The notes below the pieces were generated by a model that made no database searches, had not been told where the DNA came from, and was given only the letters and a program-made list of their open reading frames with translations. Positions 1 through 11,500 of a DNA stretch of 64,000 nt are shown here, in pieces; position 1 is the stretch's first letter; every line of letters starts with the position of its first letter. The stretch covers positions 670,497-734,496 of the forward strand of contig NC_079265.1 of assembly GCF_947241705.1 (NCBI RefSeq). The letters are read 5' to 3'. This DNA is from Saccharomyces mikatae IFO 1815. Lineage: Eukaryota; Ascomycota; Saccharomycetes; Saccharomycetales; Saccharomycetaceae. The translations under genes were made by a program, and so were the position numbers.

Positions 1-104
1 GTACAATGTATTGTTACTACCAAATTAAGATCTTTTCAGGTTTTGATGCATTGTAACATCCTCACACCACTGTATATAGAGCACATTTGACTACAAAGTA
101 TTAC

Positions 105-824
105 TTAAGTCAGACTGGTCTCATTGAAATCTATCAGTTTGATATACTTAATTTCTGGATTTGTAGAGTCCCTAGTTACTGTTATTATATTTGCTCTAAG
201 CCCTAATCTGTATATTGGCATCGTTCTAAATGAAAAGTCGCCCAATGTTAGATTTAAATCATGCTCAATCAGTCTTTTCAATAATCCCAAGATCTCACTC
301 GTTAATTCATCTATTGGTTCATCATTATTATTCAAATTTGATGCTAAAAAATTTTTCACAAAGTTCTCCAGTGAGACCCAAAGCTCCTTATTTCTGACTT
401 TTGGTGTCCTTACACGGACTTCGTCCAGTTTCCTATTATCTATAACGGTCAGTTGGTGCTCTAGTTTTCTTAGCAATTCTTCCAAGTCATTGTTGATATT
501 TTTCTGTAACGACACCATCGCTTTTTTATCAACTGAATGATCGCTCATCACTGAAAGCCATTCACTGGAACTTTGGGCCCTCGAAGCAAGAAAATTCGAT
601 GTCAAGCTGTAGCCAATCGGATCTGCTCTTTCCGATAAAAACATCGGTTTTTTTAATAACTCTGCAAAGATGCTAGGGTTAGCCGGTTTTTCTTCAGTAT
701 CTACGGTTCTTCTTGTGATCTCATCAACAGCATTTTGAGCTTGCTTCAAAAAATATCGTTTGTTCCCAATTTGATTTTCCAAATTTTTTATGTATATATC
801 CAATATTTCCTTCTCAGTATTCAT
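105..824 (-). CDS. MCM22: Mcm22, inner kinetochore Ctf3-complex subunit
   Basis: 239 residues, the same length as I recall for S. cerevisiae Mcm22 (YJR135C). The protein is a subunit of the Ctf3 (CENP-I-like) complex with Ctf3 and Mcm16, and acts at the inner kinetochore in chromosome segregation. The sequence is charged and largely helical: an N-terminal coiled-coil-like stretch (residues 5-40), a second helical part around 100-130, and a conserved C-terminal tail ending in DFNETSLT. It differs from my memory of the S. cerevisiae protein at many positions, which is normal for fast-evolving kinetochore proteins and is one reason to think this is another Saccharomyces species. It starts at an ATG and is divergent from TIM8, about 190 bp away. 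Confidence 0.95.
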   Translation of the reverse strand: MNTEKEILDIYIKNLENQIGNKRYFLKQAQNAVDEITRRTVDTEEKPANPSIFAELLKKPMFLSERADPIGYSLTSNFLASRAQSSSEWLSVMSDHSVDKKAMVSLQKNINNDLEELLRKLEHQLTVIDNRKLDEVRVRTPKVRNKELWVSLENFVKNFLASNLNNNDEPIDELTSEILGLLKRLIEHDLNLTLGDFSFRTMPIYRLGLRANIITVTRDSTNPEIKYIKLIDFNETSLT

Positions 825-1011
825 GCTTCCTTCTTGATATTACCAGCATATCCTTTTATACCTCTCTATTCGTCATAAGCGTATTGTTACATTGCGAATC
901 GAAGCGAACCGATTAATCACTGACATAAAAAGTGGTGGAAAAATTCATCTTGGGGAAAGTTTTGCAGAAAGAAGGAAGAGACGAAAAGAATACACTAACA
1001 GAAAACAAAAA

Positions 1012-1275
1012 ATGTCCTCCCTATCCACGTCTGATTTGGCCTCTCTTGATGACACTTCCAAAAGGGAAATTGCTACTTTCCTAGAGGGTGAGAATTCCAA
1101 GCAAAAAGTTCAAATGTCAATCCATCAATTCACCAATACCTGTTTCAAAAAATGCGTTGAATCTGTTAATAATCCTAATTTGAGTTCTCAAGAAGAGCAG
1201 TGTTTGTCTAACTGTGTGAATAGGTTTTTGGATACTAATATCAGGATTGTGAACGGGCTGCAAAACACCCATTAA
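1012..1275 (+). CDS. TIM8: Tim8, small TIM chaperone of the mitochondrial intermembrane space
   Basis: 87 residues with the twin CX3C signature (CFKKC and CLSNC) that forms the two disulfides of small TIM proteins. Tim8 pairs with Tim13 in a hexamer that carries hydrophobic precursors such as Tim23 across the intermembrane space to TIM22. The frame is open upstream to base 892, but there is no in-frame ATG before 1012. The ATG at 1012 sits in an A-rich context and gives the family's usual N-terminus (MSSLSTSDL), so I take it as the start. No intron is seen. It corresponds to YJR135W-A. Confidence 0.96.
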   Translation: MSSLSTSDLASLDDTSKREIATFLEGENSKQKVQMSIHQFTNTCFKKCVESVNNPNLSSQEEQCLSNCVNRFLDTNIRIVNGLQNTH

Positions 1276-1450
1276 TATGAAACTGATCTATCCTTCCAAG
1301 CTATTGTTTTCTTTATCCTAATGTATCTGTAAATAAACAAATGAATATTTTAACATGTGTGTAAGTTTCTTTGAAGCAGTTTTTGTGCGTGTAGGGCTAA
1401 ATATCTTTCTTCGTCCTATATAAGCTTATATTAGTGTATATGTCTGTTCC

Positions 1451-2716
1451 CTATGAGAACTGAAAGAGTAAATGAAAGCGCGGTTGCTTGGATAATGTCG
1501 ATAACTCATCTTCCATATCGCAGTCATAACTCAGCAACCATTTGATCGTGTCCTTGCACTGTTGTAGGATTGATTCGTTCAATGCGTTCTCCTGCGAACA
1601 CTTGTCGAATGTAATCAGGATCAATGATAAAATGTCGAACTTGTGAGCCACAACTCTTTCGTTCGGGCAAACCTTTATGAGAGTGGTTATCACAGAAAGA
1701 GTTTTTGAAACTAGCTTAGGAAAGGCTGAGAAAAAAGGGTTTCGTACTGTATATTCACCTAAAACAAAAATCAGCCTTTGAAGGTGTACGACAGACCCTT
1801 CTTTTTGAAGTTTGAGCATATTTGATACGGTTTCCAATGCATATAGGGTCAAATTTTCGTGTGCAAGACTAACCCTAGGAATTATGTTTTGCAAAAGAAT
1901 TCCTGACATGAACTTCTCTAGATGATATTGGTATTTAGTGTAATCGGCGAAAAATTCTACCTTATATAACGCCAGTATTGTTGGAAAAACTATTCGCCAT
2001 ATAGCTACTGTTTCATCCGCACTATATGATGGTGGCAGGAAATAACACATATTAATCAACGTTTTCTCAAACAGTGGGAATAAACCAGTACTAGAGAATT
2101 GTATCCACTTGGGGTTATCGGGTTCACTCATAAAGGTATAGTCTAAAAGCGTTTTCAGTAATAAAACACCACGAAGTTTGATTTTCCTTATATCGGTGGT
2201 GTTATCTAGTATGTTTATAATTCCTGGAATGATCCAAGAAAGATTCGTAGATACATCTTTCCTCTTTAAATATAACAAAATTACGTAGAATAATGGAATA
2301 CTTTTTAAGCCACCCTGATTTACCCACGCTTTTGTGATGTTGTCTTCTTTCATCGATAATCCAAGTGTGGGTTTGAGGCCAGGATTTCGTTGCTCTTTGA
2401 GCCCAGAGTTGCTTTTGCCTTTTAAAAGTAACGGTTGCAATGCAGAGATAAGGCCCCACATAATACCATCGTAGTTACCTTCACTAAGCTGGAAGTAGCG
2501 ATCTATAGTTTTCAAAACGTCATTATTGATCTGTATGTCTAATCGTGAAGATATGGAGTGGTATGACAGAGACTCGATAAGTTTGATCTCATCGGCCACC
2601 GTGATCGCACAAGTAGTGTCCACCTTTTCTCGTAATTGAAGACACAATTCTGAAAGTCTTGCCGAAGAAATTTTTAGTTCATTTAGTTCACTGATAATAT
2701 CATCTATTGGTGTCAT
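1451..2716 (-). CDS. TTI2: Tti2, subunit of the Tel2-Tti1-Tti2 (TTT) complex
   Basis: 421 residues, in the position of YJR136C between TIM8 and MET5. Tti2 works with Tel2, Tti1 and Hsp90 in folding and stabilising PIKK kinases (Tor1/2, Tel1, Mec1, Tra1). The sequence looks like a run of helical repeats with no catalytic motif, as expected for this alpha-solenoid scaffold. Identification rests on synteny, length and remembered sequence similarity, not on a diagnostic motif. The 3' end is convergent with TIM8, and the 5' region shares a short 245-bp gap with the 3' end of MET5. Confidence 0.93.
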   Translation of the reverse strand: MTPIDDIISELNELKISSARLSELCLQLREKVDTTCAITVADEIKLIESLSYHSISSRLDIQINNDVLKTIDRYFQLSEGNYDGIMWGLISALQPLLLKGKSNSGLKEQRNPGLKPTLGLSMKEDNITKAWVNQGGLKSIPLFYVILLYLKRKDVSTNLSWIIPGIINILDNTTDIRKIKLRGVLLLKTLLDYTFMSEPDNPKWIQFSSTGLFPLFEKTLINMCYFLPPSYSADETVAIWRIVFPTILALYKVEFFADYTKYQYHLEKFMSGILLQNIIPRVSLAHENLTLYALETVSNMLKLQKEGSVVHLQRLIFVLGEYTVRNPFFSAFPKLVSKTLSVITTLIKVCPNERVVAHKFDILSLILITFDKCSQENALNESILQQCKDTIKWLLSYDCDMEDELSTLSKQPRFHLLFQFS

Positions 2717-2961
2717 TTCCCATTTAGTTTGTTGTATGTTTTCATTCTTGTCTGGTTTTCATGCCTTCATTTTTTTTTTAAGTTACTCTCAAAAAAAGCT
2801 GACAAGGCGGAAACGATAACAATGTGTCTTAACTGTTATTATACAAGTTTATACAAATAAATATGTTTCTATAGAAAAAAGGTTATACACAATCTCGAAA
2901 AAATAAATAAATATGTGTGAAATAATTCTGATGGGAGTTTGTACTATGCCTTATGCTATCT

Positions 2962-5900
2962 CTAATAGGCATCTTCAGACACATCTTCATGGAAGTATTT
3001 ACCTTCAGTGGTTGGTTTGATGATGCCGACTCTTATACAGAAGTCACCAAAGTGTTCACCGTCTTCTCTTTCTAAAGCGTACCTTTTAAATAATGGTTTG
3101 ATGTAATCAACAATTTCCTCATCTTTCACATTGGCTTTATATAATTTGTTTAGTCTTTGGCCAAGATAACCACCACCAAGCATCAAGTTGTAAGTGTGGG
3201 GAGCCTTACCAACAAGGGCCAATTCACCCAACCAAGGACGAGCACAACCATTAGGACAACCAGTCATTCTCATAATAATAGAATCGTGACGTAAACCATA
3301 TTCTTCTAAACAGTCTTCCAATTGGGTAATGATATCAGGTAGGAAACGTTCAGATTCAGCGAACGCCAAACCACATGTTGGCAGACCAACACAGGATGAT
3401 GAAGATAATCTCAACCCACTGAAATCAGTGTTATCCAATTTATAAGCCTTCAGAATAGATTTTATTTCACCAATATGTTCATCTGTAATATTAGAAATGA
3501 CCAGATGTTGATTACCAGTAAGTCTGAAATGGCCGGAATTAGACTTGAGCATGTATTCAGCAACTTTTCTGATACCAGTCTTCTGGGGTAAATCTGGAGT
3601 ATCCTCAACTCTACCATTTTCAATAAATGCAGTGAAGTGGTTTAATCCAGTTTCGTCTTTAATCCATCCAAAGTAATCAATATTAGACTTGAACTCGAAT
3701 GGTCTCTCAGGCTCGAACTTCTTACCCCAATATTCTTCTACTTTTTGTTTGAAGCCTTCAACACCCATATCATCTACAGTATACTTTAAACGAGCATGTT
3801 TACGGTCCTTACGATCACCGTGATCTCTTTGGACAATGACAATACCTTCCATTGGGGGGATAATATCTTCAGTTTTAACAAAACCTAAGCATGAACCTAA
3901 TCTTGGATAAGTCTTCTTATTGTTATGTGTGGTACCCATACCACCCCCAACAAATACATTGTAACCCTCTACGATTTGAGTTTCTGGGTTAACAATACCG
4001 ACCAAACCGACGTCGATAGATAAGACATCAACGTCATTGTATGGAGGGACAGCGATGTTAAACTTGAACTTTCTTGGCAAATAAGTTGGACCGTAAATTG
4101 GTTCTATATCAACTAAAGCGTTACCACTGACTAGTGTCTTCTTTTTTCTGGGACCATCTTTTCTATTTTCAAAGATAGATGGCCATGATGGATCTTCGTC
4201 CTGTTCTTCTGGCCCTTCTAACCAAACTTCATGGTAGGCTGTAGTCTTTGGTAAGAAATGATCAGAAATCAATTTTCCCATGTCAGCGATTTGTTGGTGA
4301 ACCTTAGCATTGGTTGGTAAAGCTGAAACCATAACATTTCTATTAACGTCACCTGCAGCGGCAAGTGTGTCCATAAGAACCGCGTTCATCCCTCTCAAGG
4401 TATGTTTCAAGTTCTTTTTTAAAACACCATGGATTTGAAAAGTTGCTCTCGTGGTTAATTTTAAAGTACCATTACCTGAAGTATCAGATAAATGATCCAG
4501 AGCAAGCCACTGTTGTGGGGTGGTTTTACCACCTGGTAAACGAGCTCTTGCCATGAACATATAGTATGGTTCTAAACCTTGCGACTTACGTATTTCTCTA
4601 ATGTCACGATCGTCTTGAGTGTAAATACCGTGAAATTTCATCAATTGTTCATTAGCGTGAGTGACACCACCGGAAGATGTGTCTTTTAGATTTTCACTGA
4701 TGGTTCCTCTTAAGAAATTAGACTCCCTCTTGATATCTTCGTTAGTAACAGGTTTTGGCTCATCGTCGACAGCAGCGGCGGAAACACCAAGAGCTTCCCA
4801 TAACTTAGGTTCCCACTCAGAATAAGCAGTTTGGAAACCATCGGCATCTTGATCATCACCCAGTCCTAGTGGAATTAAGGTCTTAGCACTTAGTAATTCT
4901 AAACGCTTGAATAAATCTTGTGAAGGTTTGTTAAAATAATGTTTATCCTCTTTACGTGGCCAATATTCTGAATCACCTAGACCAAAAACAGCAACGTTCA
5001 GGGTCGCTAAATCCAAGTCTGTATCGTTCTTTAGGGCCTCCCAGAATGACTTACCGTCTTGAGGAAATTCACCTTGTCCAGCGGTGGAAGTTATGAAAAC
5101 TACATTTTCTTCACCAGGTAGCTCTTCCAGTATGATTTCATCCATGGATAGTACGGTAGCCTTCAAACCTCTTGCAGAGGCTCTTGCTCCTAGTCTCTTT
5201 GCTAAGTTTGCAGCATTGCCACCATCTGAAGCGTAGTATATGTGCAATGGTGGCCCTGATAAACCTTCCAATAGTTGATCAAAGGCAGCTTTACTTCTTT
5301 TTTCTTGTTTCCTCGTCAATGCATCACCGGCAGATTGCTTTAAATTTCTTGATAAGGATGGGTCCTTTCTGGTTAATAAAGTCAGCTTGTTTTCACGGTC
5401 TAAGAAGTCTTGTAATTGCTTCCTGATTACCGAAGAATCTAAGCTGAATGCCTCCTTATCTGTTGATGGATCGTCATAGATTGGATTAAACCTATACAAT
5501 GGCCAATAGCCAGATTCAACAGCATTCTTGGTTTCCTTTAGAACTTCTAATGGAGTATCATTTTCTGAATTATATGGCAGGTAAGCTAAAACGATAGAAG
5601 GACCATTATACTTAGAAGCCTCTATAATCGCAGTCAATAGTTGGGTGTACGAGGCATAGACGGCGACGGAGGCTACGTAGGCACTGTAGTAGTTCATTGC
5701 GTATAAGCCAACATCTTTCTTTCTATCTTGGTTCTGTTTTCTATGGTCATACGGTTCTGAATCAATCAATAGAACGTTAATGTTTTTGCGAGAAGATAAA
5801 ACTTGTTGAATACCTGAGTGACCTAAATCATAAGACCAAGCATCGGAACCAATAAGCCAACTTGATTTGAAAATAAAAGAATCGCTTGATGGGGCTATCT

Positions 5901-7290
5901 CTAGAAATTTTAAAGCGGTTGAAGAATCTTGATTAGATTGCAACAATTGAAATATTTCCAAACCTGTTGCATTGGCTTCCTGTAATTGAGCTTCATCAAG
6001 ATCCTGCCCATGGAATGCTAACCATTTCGATAATAATTGAACAATTTTGTTCGCATCCTCCGAAAAGTAAAGACTTGGATCAAGTGAGGATTTAGCCAAG
6101 TTGATTAGTTCTTCACGTTGAGTTTCTTGTTTCAAAAAGCGGCCAAAACCAAATTCCGGATTACTTGCTTCAATCGTATCACTAGAAAATTGATTCAAAA
6201 CTTGTAAATTCGATGAAAATAACTGTTTTAGTACTTTTATATAGGCGTCTTCTAAATTCACAACTTTGTTGATGGAAGAGATCAACTGAGCAACTTCAGC
6301 TTGTTCCTCGGCCTTTTCATTGGATTTACCCAAGAATAGGTTAGTGTCTGGTTCCTTTTTGTTGATATTCGATATAACGGTATTAACAATGTTTTGGTAA
6401 TCATCTACGATACCAACATTAGTTAGCACCACCTGTTCGATATTTCTAGACACCAAGTCATTAAAGTTACTGAAGAAGTCCAAAAGAAATGGTTGAAACT
6501 CGTTTGACTGTGATTTCTTAGAGACACCTTGCAAAACAGCAATTTTTGTAACGGAAGATGGCAGTATTTCTAAAAACTTGGAAAAATTCCATGGTCTGTA
6601 GACTTTGATTTTAATCAGGCCGGCGCTTGGAGGTAATACATTGCCTAATTCTGCATCATATGGAGACAAGTTAACAATAACAGTTGTGGGCGAGTCTTTG
6701 CCCTTGACCAGTTCGAAATTCGCCAATGGAACAGCAATCTCTTGCAACGCTACTGCAGTTTCTTCGGTAGCAATCTCCAAAGTTGGAACGTCGATATCTT
6801 GTTCGATAACTGTACTCGTGCCAATTTTTTCCAAATTAATAAAATGAAAAACTGGGCTCAGAGAATTTGCAGCAATCTGGTAAGAAGAAGCTGCGTTCGA
6901 AATTGCAGTTTGTAAATCAGAAGATATTAAGATGGGGAAAGAAAGATCTTTCAGTGCAGGAATCACAGAATAATCTTGCAAGTTCAAATCCACTGTGATC
7001 ACCAATGGAAGCATGTTAGGTAGGGAATATAAATGGTGAATGGACTTGACCAAAGTAGTTTCATCTGTAAAAACAGTAGTTAAAATATCTCTGGAAAGTT
7101 GATTTTTGATGGCATTTAATGGGTCTTGATTATTCAACAGATGAGTAGCATCTGTCACAGCAGATTCTAACCCTTTGAAGGATGAATGACTATTTTTTGT
7201 GCTAGTAGTGTAGAACACTTTATTTTGGGAAGCACTCGAGGAATATTGCGCCAACAATTGTGGCAGCGTCAAGAGATCTGAAGCAGTCAT
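2962..7290 (-). CDS. MET5: Sulfite reductase beta subunit (Met5/Ecm17)
   Basis: 1442 residues. Met5 with Met10 reduces sulfite to sulfide using NADPH, feeding homocysteine and cysteine synthesis in the cytosol. Domains in order: an N-terminal pyruvate-oxidoreductase-like region (to about 650), a flavodoxin-like FMN domain (about 680-830, beginning at HIYYASDGGNAANLA), then the two halves of a sulfite/nitrite reductase haemoprotein. The cysteine pairs that hold the 4Fe-4S cluster and sirohaem are present as CVGLPTC (about residue 1300) and CPNGC (about 1345). The gene is intact from ATG to stop. CACGTG boxes lie upstream, fitting Cbf1/Met4 control known for MET genes. Confidence 0.98.
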   Translation of the reverse strand: MTASDLLTLPQLLAQYSSSASQNKVFYTTSTKNSHSSFKGLESAVTDATHLLNNQDPLNAIKNQLSRDILTTVFTDETTLVKSIHHLYSLPNMLPLVITVDLNLQDYSVIPALKDLSFPILISSDLQTAISNAASSYQIAANSLSPVFHFINLEKIGTSTVIEQDIDVPTLEIATEETAVALQEIAVPLANFELVKGKDSPTTVIVNLSPYDAELGNVLPPSAGLIKIKVYRPWNFSKFLEILPSSVTKIAVLQGVSKKSQSNEFQPFLLDFFSNFNDLVSRNIEQVVLTNVGIVDDYQNIVNTVISNINKKEPDTNLFLGKSNEKAEEQAEVAQLISSINKVVNLEDAYIKVLKQLFSSNLQVLNQFSSDTIEASNPEFGFGRFLKQETQREELINLAKSSLDPSLYFSEDANKIVQLLSKWLAFHGQDLDEAQLQEANATGLEIFQLLQSNQDSSTALKFLEIAPSSDSFIFKSSWLIGSDAWSYDLGHSGIQQVLSSRKNINVLLIDSEPYDHRKQNQDRKKDVGLYAMNYYSAYVASVAVYASYTQLLTAIIEASKYNGPSIVLAYLPYNSENDTPLEVLKETKNAVESGYWPLYRFNPIYDDPSTDKEAFSLDSSVIRKQLQDFLDRENKLTLLTRKDPSLSRNLKQSAGDALTRKQEKRSKAAFDQLLEGLSGPPLHIYYASDGGNAANLAKRLGARASARGLKATVLSMDEIILEELPGEENVVFITSTAGQGEFPQDGKSFWEALKNDTDLDLATLNVAVFGLGDSEYWPRKEDKHYFNKPSQDLFKRLELLSAKTLIPLGLGDDQDADGFQTAYSEWEPKLWEALGVSAAAVDDEPKPVTNEDIKRESNFLRGTISENLKDTSSGGVTHANEQLMKFHGIYTQDDRDIREIRKSQGLEPYYMFMARARLPGGKTTPQQWLALDHLSDTSGNGTLKLTTRATFQIHGVLKKNLKHTLRGMNAVLMDTLAAAGDVNRNVMVSALPTNAKVHQQIADMGKLISDHFLPKTTAYHEVWLEGPEEQDEDPSWPSIFENRKDGPRKKKTLVSGNALVDIEPIYGPTYLPRKFKFNIAVPPYNDVDVLSIDVGLVGIVNPETQIVEGYNVFVGGGMGTTHNNKKTYPRLGSCLGFVKTEDIIPPMEGIVIVQRDHGDRKDRKHARLKYTVDDMGVEGFKQKVEEYWGKKFEPERPFEFKSNIDYFGWIKDETGLNHFTAFIENGRVEDTPDLPQKTGIRKVAEYMLKSNSGHFRLTGNQHLVISNITDEHIGEIKSILKAYKLDNTDFSGLRLSSSSCVGLPTCGLAFAESERFLPDIITQLEDCLEEYGLRHDSIIMRMTGCPNGCARPWLGELALVGKAPHTYNLMLGGGYLGQRLNKLYKANVKDEEIVDYIKPLFKRYALEREDGEHFGDFCIRVGIIKPTTEGKYFHEDVSEDAY

Positions 7291-8585
7291 TCTTCAATAA
7301 TTTTTTCTTCTCCGGTTCCCGTTCCCTGCTATTACTTTACTAATGTGTAAGAGATATAAAAAATAGTTTACCGAAAAATTGACAAGCAGAAAAACCTTCT
7401 TACATCCTAATTTTAATTTCGAATTGGGAACTACCATCTTTCAACACTTTATATAACTGTTTGCAGCGACCAGTAAATTCGTCGCATCACCATGACTCGA
7501 ATTTTCCAGTGTCTCTTAGTTGTTAAATCATTCTTGCTTCTGTGTGGTGGTAATTGTGGCATTCTGAGCCAAGAAAAATTCACACGTGATAGAAATTCTT
7601 TTCACAAAATATCACGTGGAGTAAACTATTATTACCCGGTCTGAAAGGATCACTTTTATTGCTTACTTTTTTACTACCCTAGGTTGCTCAGCGGAGTTAG
7701 ATATTGAAAATGGCATACGTAGTTGAGCACACTTATTATAAATAGAGAAGATTTGCAAACAGTACTTCTTAGTGGATTCGATACACTTTTATCAGTGTAG
7801 ATGCCCAAAACTATATTGAGGGTTCGTATTGTGAAGTTTCGTACTTAGTGACGATAATATTCTTCTGTCTACTTTTGGCGGCTAATTAAGAAATATGCTG
7901 GAATAACTGGCTATTAATGTGTTAGGAAAGAGTCCAGAGAGGAGTAAAAAAAAGAGATAGAGATATGAATAAAAAGTATTTTGGGCATTTAAAAGTCTAC
8001 AACCCTAAGATTGAGCAGAATGCTTTATTTAATATTTGTTTCCAAATGACAGCTTTCATTACTGATGGTTTATAATGGTTCAGTAAGTAAGAGGAAAAGA
8101 TGAAAGTAAACAAAAAGTCACACATTTTCTCGAATCAAGCAAAGTTTAGTTGCCTACCTGGCTAGATCTCCCGCTTCTATGTTTTCTTAAAAGACATGTT
8201 CAGCAAACATAAATAGGTGAGAAAAGTGCACCAGCTCTTTTTGCTATCTATTAAAGAACAAGAAACTTTTAGTCATAAATGTCCTATTGCATTTGCTTGA
8301 ATCTAACTTTGTCCACCCATTGGTGAGTGAGATTTTTCAACTAACATATTACTAATCTTTTGCTGCTATTTTGTTTCTTATGGCTGGTAGAAATCAGAAA
8401 TTCCTATCATTGTGAACGGAAACACCCTTGCGCATGATGAAGATGGTCACGTGACACACTTAACTCTATCAATGTTAATCATCAATGTCTTGAAGTTATT
8501 AAGTGACAATGAACAATGAAAGGTCCTCTAGCTATCCTGTAGGCAGACAAATAACTCAAACACTGATAAGTGGCATTCTAAAAAT
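7291..8585. promoter_or_regulatory. MET5-IML1 divergent intergenic region with three CACGTG boxes
   Basis: About 1.3 kb without a gene. CACGTG occurs at 7583-7588 and 7613-7618 (about 300 bp upstream of the MET5 ATG; both flanked to give TCACGTG on one strand) and at 8448-8453 (about 135 bp upstream of the IML1 ATG, context GGTCACGTGAC). This is the core site of Cbf1, which recruits Met4/Met28 at sulfur genes. The MET5-proximal pair is very likely functional. The IML1-proximal site is of uncertain use. I saw no RNA gene or repeat in the rest. Confidence 0.7.
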
Positions 8586-11500
8586 ATGTTTGCTAGATTG
8601 CATGGAAAGAAACAAAGGCCAATTTCTTCCATCAATACACAAACTCCAAGGACTAGCAATACTACGCATGCGAATAGTATATCCTTATCATCGGGTAATT
8701 TAATAGTTGGTTCAAAAAGAAATTTGAGAGAACAAAGAGACCAGAGGACTTCTAATAGAAACCTAATTTCAGACAAGAAGACTAACGATAATGATAATAA
8801 CAACAATTACAACAAAGAGCAGCTCCATCGCCATCGCAGCGCGGGACTTAAAATAAGGCCACATCAAGCTGAATTAGGATATCATGAATCTCGGTTTTCA
8901 GAAAATCTAGTGATGCTAAACCTGATTGAATTTCCAGACATAAAACCTGGAAATTTGGTAGAACTAAGAACATATCATAAAAATCCATCTGCTTCGAACG
9001 GAGATAAGAAGATCTATTTTATAGCAAAAGATTTTGATGAAGAGACTAAAAGAAGAGCAAAAACATCTAATGTTTCAGTGCTTTCCGGTCAATTGCAGAC
9101 TCTGTTAGATTTGCCTTCTAGATCTAGAATATGGATAAAATTGAAACCAAACAAAGCTGACCTACAGGCAGATGTAGTAGAATTCAATATAAAGGACTGT
9201 TTACTAAATAGAGGTGACATGTGGGTTTTATCATCTAAGTTGGTAGACACATGTGTGTTTATGGATCAAAGGTTGGCATTTTTAGATTCTATCAGAGGTA
9301 CTATCAAAGGAATTTATCGAAATGGTAAGAAGATTGTCTCGGGATATATATCTGAACAAACAAGAATAATTTTTCGATCTGAATCTGCTAGACTAATTTT
9401 TTTGATTCAGATTACTGATGAAATGTGGAACTTCGAAGAAACTGGTGAACAATTGTTTCAAAAGATGGTCAATTCTTTCTTTCCGAAAATTTTTAAAAAG
9501 TGGAAGGATATAGACACTCATCACACAATCACGATAGCGTTTGCTATATCAATGGATTTGTCTGATACTTCGTTTAAGGACTTGAAGCCTGGAGAATCTT
9601 TGAAAAATTCAAAAGATTATTTTAGAATAGTTGTAGATCAAGTGAGTATTATCCATTGGGTGGATATTATGGAAACATTAAGAGAGGAATTCATGGAAAT
9701 CAGAAAGGATTTGTTAAATAAGCAAACAGATAAGGGTTACAGTGTAGCTAATGGAAGATTTTCGCCTGTCATCAAATCAAACTTTCTCGAACTAGTCAAT
9801 TTCGCCACAACAATTCTAACTGATCCTTTCAAGCAATTGGATCTAAGACATACCACAACACACGTTATGATCATTTCACCAGGATCGGGGTTATTTGATG
9901 TAGATTATAGTCTATTAAGGCTAACAGGAAAAAAACTGCTTTCTCTTGAAATGACTATGGATTTAATCTGTCTTTCAAAAGCTCCATTACATATTGTGCC
10001 TCTTTTTAGGTACCGGGACTTTGAGAACCAACTTCATCATTGCGTGCCGCTTTGGTTGAGTGTTTTCTTTTGGAACGATCATGCGAAAAAGAGTAATTCA
10101 GAATGGACTCCAAGATGTAAAATTTATGATTTACAGATGATGGGGATTACAGAAAACGAACTTATTCAGGAGGTAGACGTTGAATATTTGCAGCTGAACA
10201 AGAAAGTTAAATCGCTATCAGAGTTTATGAATGATTACGACAAAAATGCTTTTGAGGTGAGAATTTTACCAGTTAACTCTAATAAAAAACTATCCAATAG
10301 GTTAAATTCGAAGTTTGACACTGTATTTGAGGATGATGTGGTTTTGAACACGAGAAAAATTCCAGCAACGGCAACAACAATACACGGTAATACAAAATTT
10401 ATATGGAGAGCTCCAAAATCTGCCAATCCAGCTATAAAGGACGTTCAAAAACCAAACGTAATACCAGATTTATCGATAAAAATGATAGAGGCATCTACTC
10501 ATGACGACTACAATACAACAAATGATAAAATCAATACTCCTATTCCTTCTAACAACAACGATCTCGAAATGAGTGACTCGTTGGTTTCTCTAAGATCTGG
10601 CAATAACCAAAATACATCTTTAGCGCTGGATTCGCTAAAAGGACTAAGCAAAAGGAACTCACTGAAAGATTTTACTCAAAGAGTTATCACAAAGTTTATT
10701 TCTAATATGGATACTACTACTAAAAATAAAGAAATAAAGGCAACATTAGTTAAAGATGTTAAAGATAGCTCTCTAACAGATACAAAAATACCAATGCCAC
10801 CATCTTCTGATAATAAGATAAATAGTATAAAGTTACAAAACAAGGAGTTGATAGATGATAATGTCATCAATAATCGTGGAAATCTGATTATCAAGAAAAA
10901 CCTGTCCATTTTTGGATTACCTGGTAAGGAAACCATAAGTGGTTCGCCCTCTTCGTATCTGGGATCATCACATACCAGAACTTCCTCCAAATTTTCCAGT
11001 ATGTCTGACAAGGTTGCATTTATTGCAGAAGGCCAAAAATTAAAATCTGAGAACCCGAACAGTTATAGCTTTTTACAACGATTCAAACATCCTTTAAATG
11101 ACACTTGGGTCGATATCGAAAGTCCGTCAATTCCTGTCAGTAATGAATTTGCCAACGAATTATTACCCATACGTTGGAAAGATGTATGGCCAAAACAAGT
11201 GGCCAGAAAATATAGCAAGTGGAGATCTTTTACAACACCAGCAGAACTACCAATTACAATTTCTGATTTCCCATCCAAGGACGATTTTGAGAGGAACTTT
11301 ATCTTCAGGAATCATTCTGTAACTTTGAACACTGATCGAGAACAGTATAATCAAACATACAAAGACTTATTGCGGGATATGATCTACATGCGTTTGCTGA
11401 CTGGCTTCCAAATCTGTGTGGGACGACAAGTAGAAAAAATTGAACTTTCCAGGGAAAGTGATGAAAGTGAAACTGTAGTCAATAAGTATCTAGACTTCAG

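Noticed and set aside
892-1011. N-terminal extension of TIM8
   Set aside because: No ATG in frame before 1012, and the extension would disturb the usual small-TIM N-terminus.
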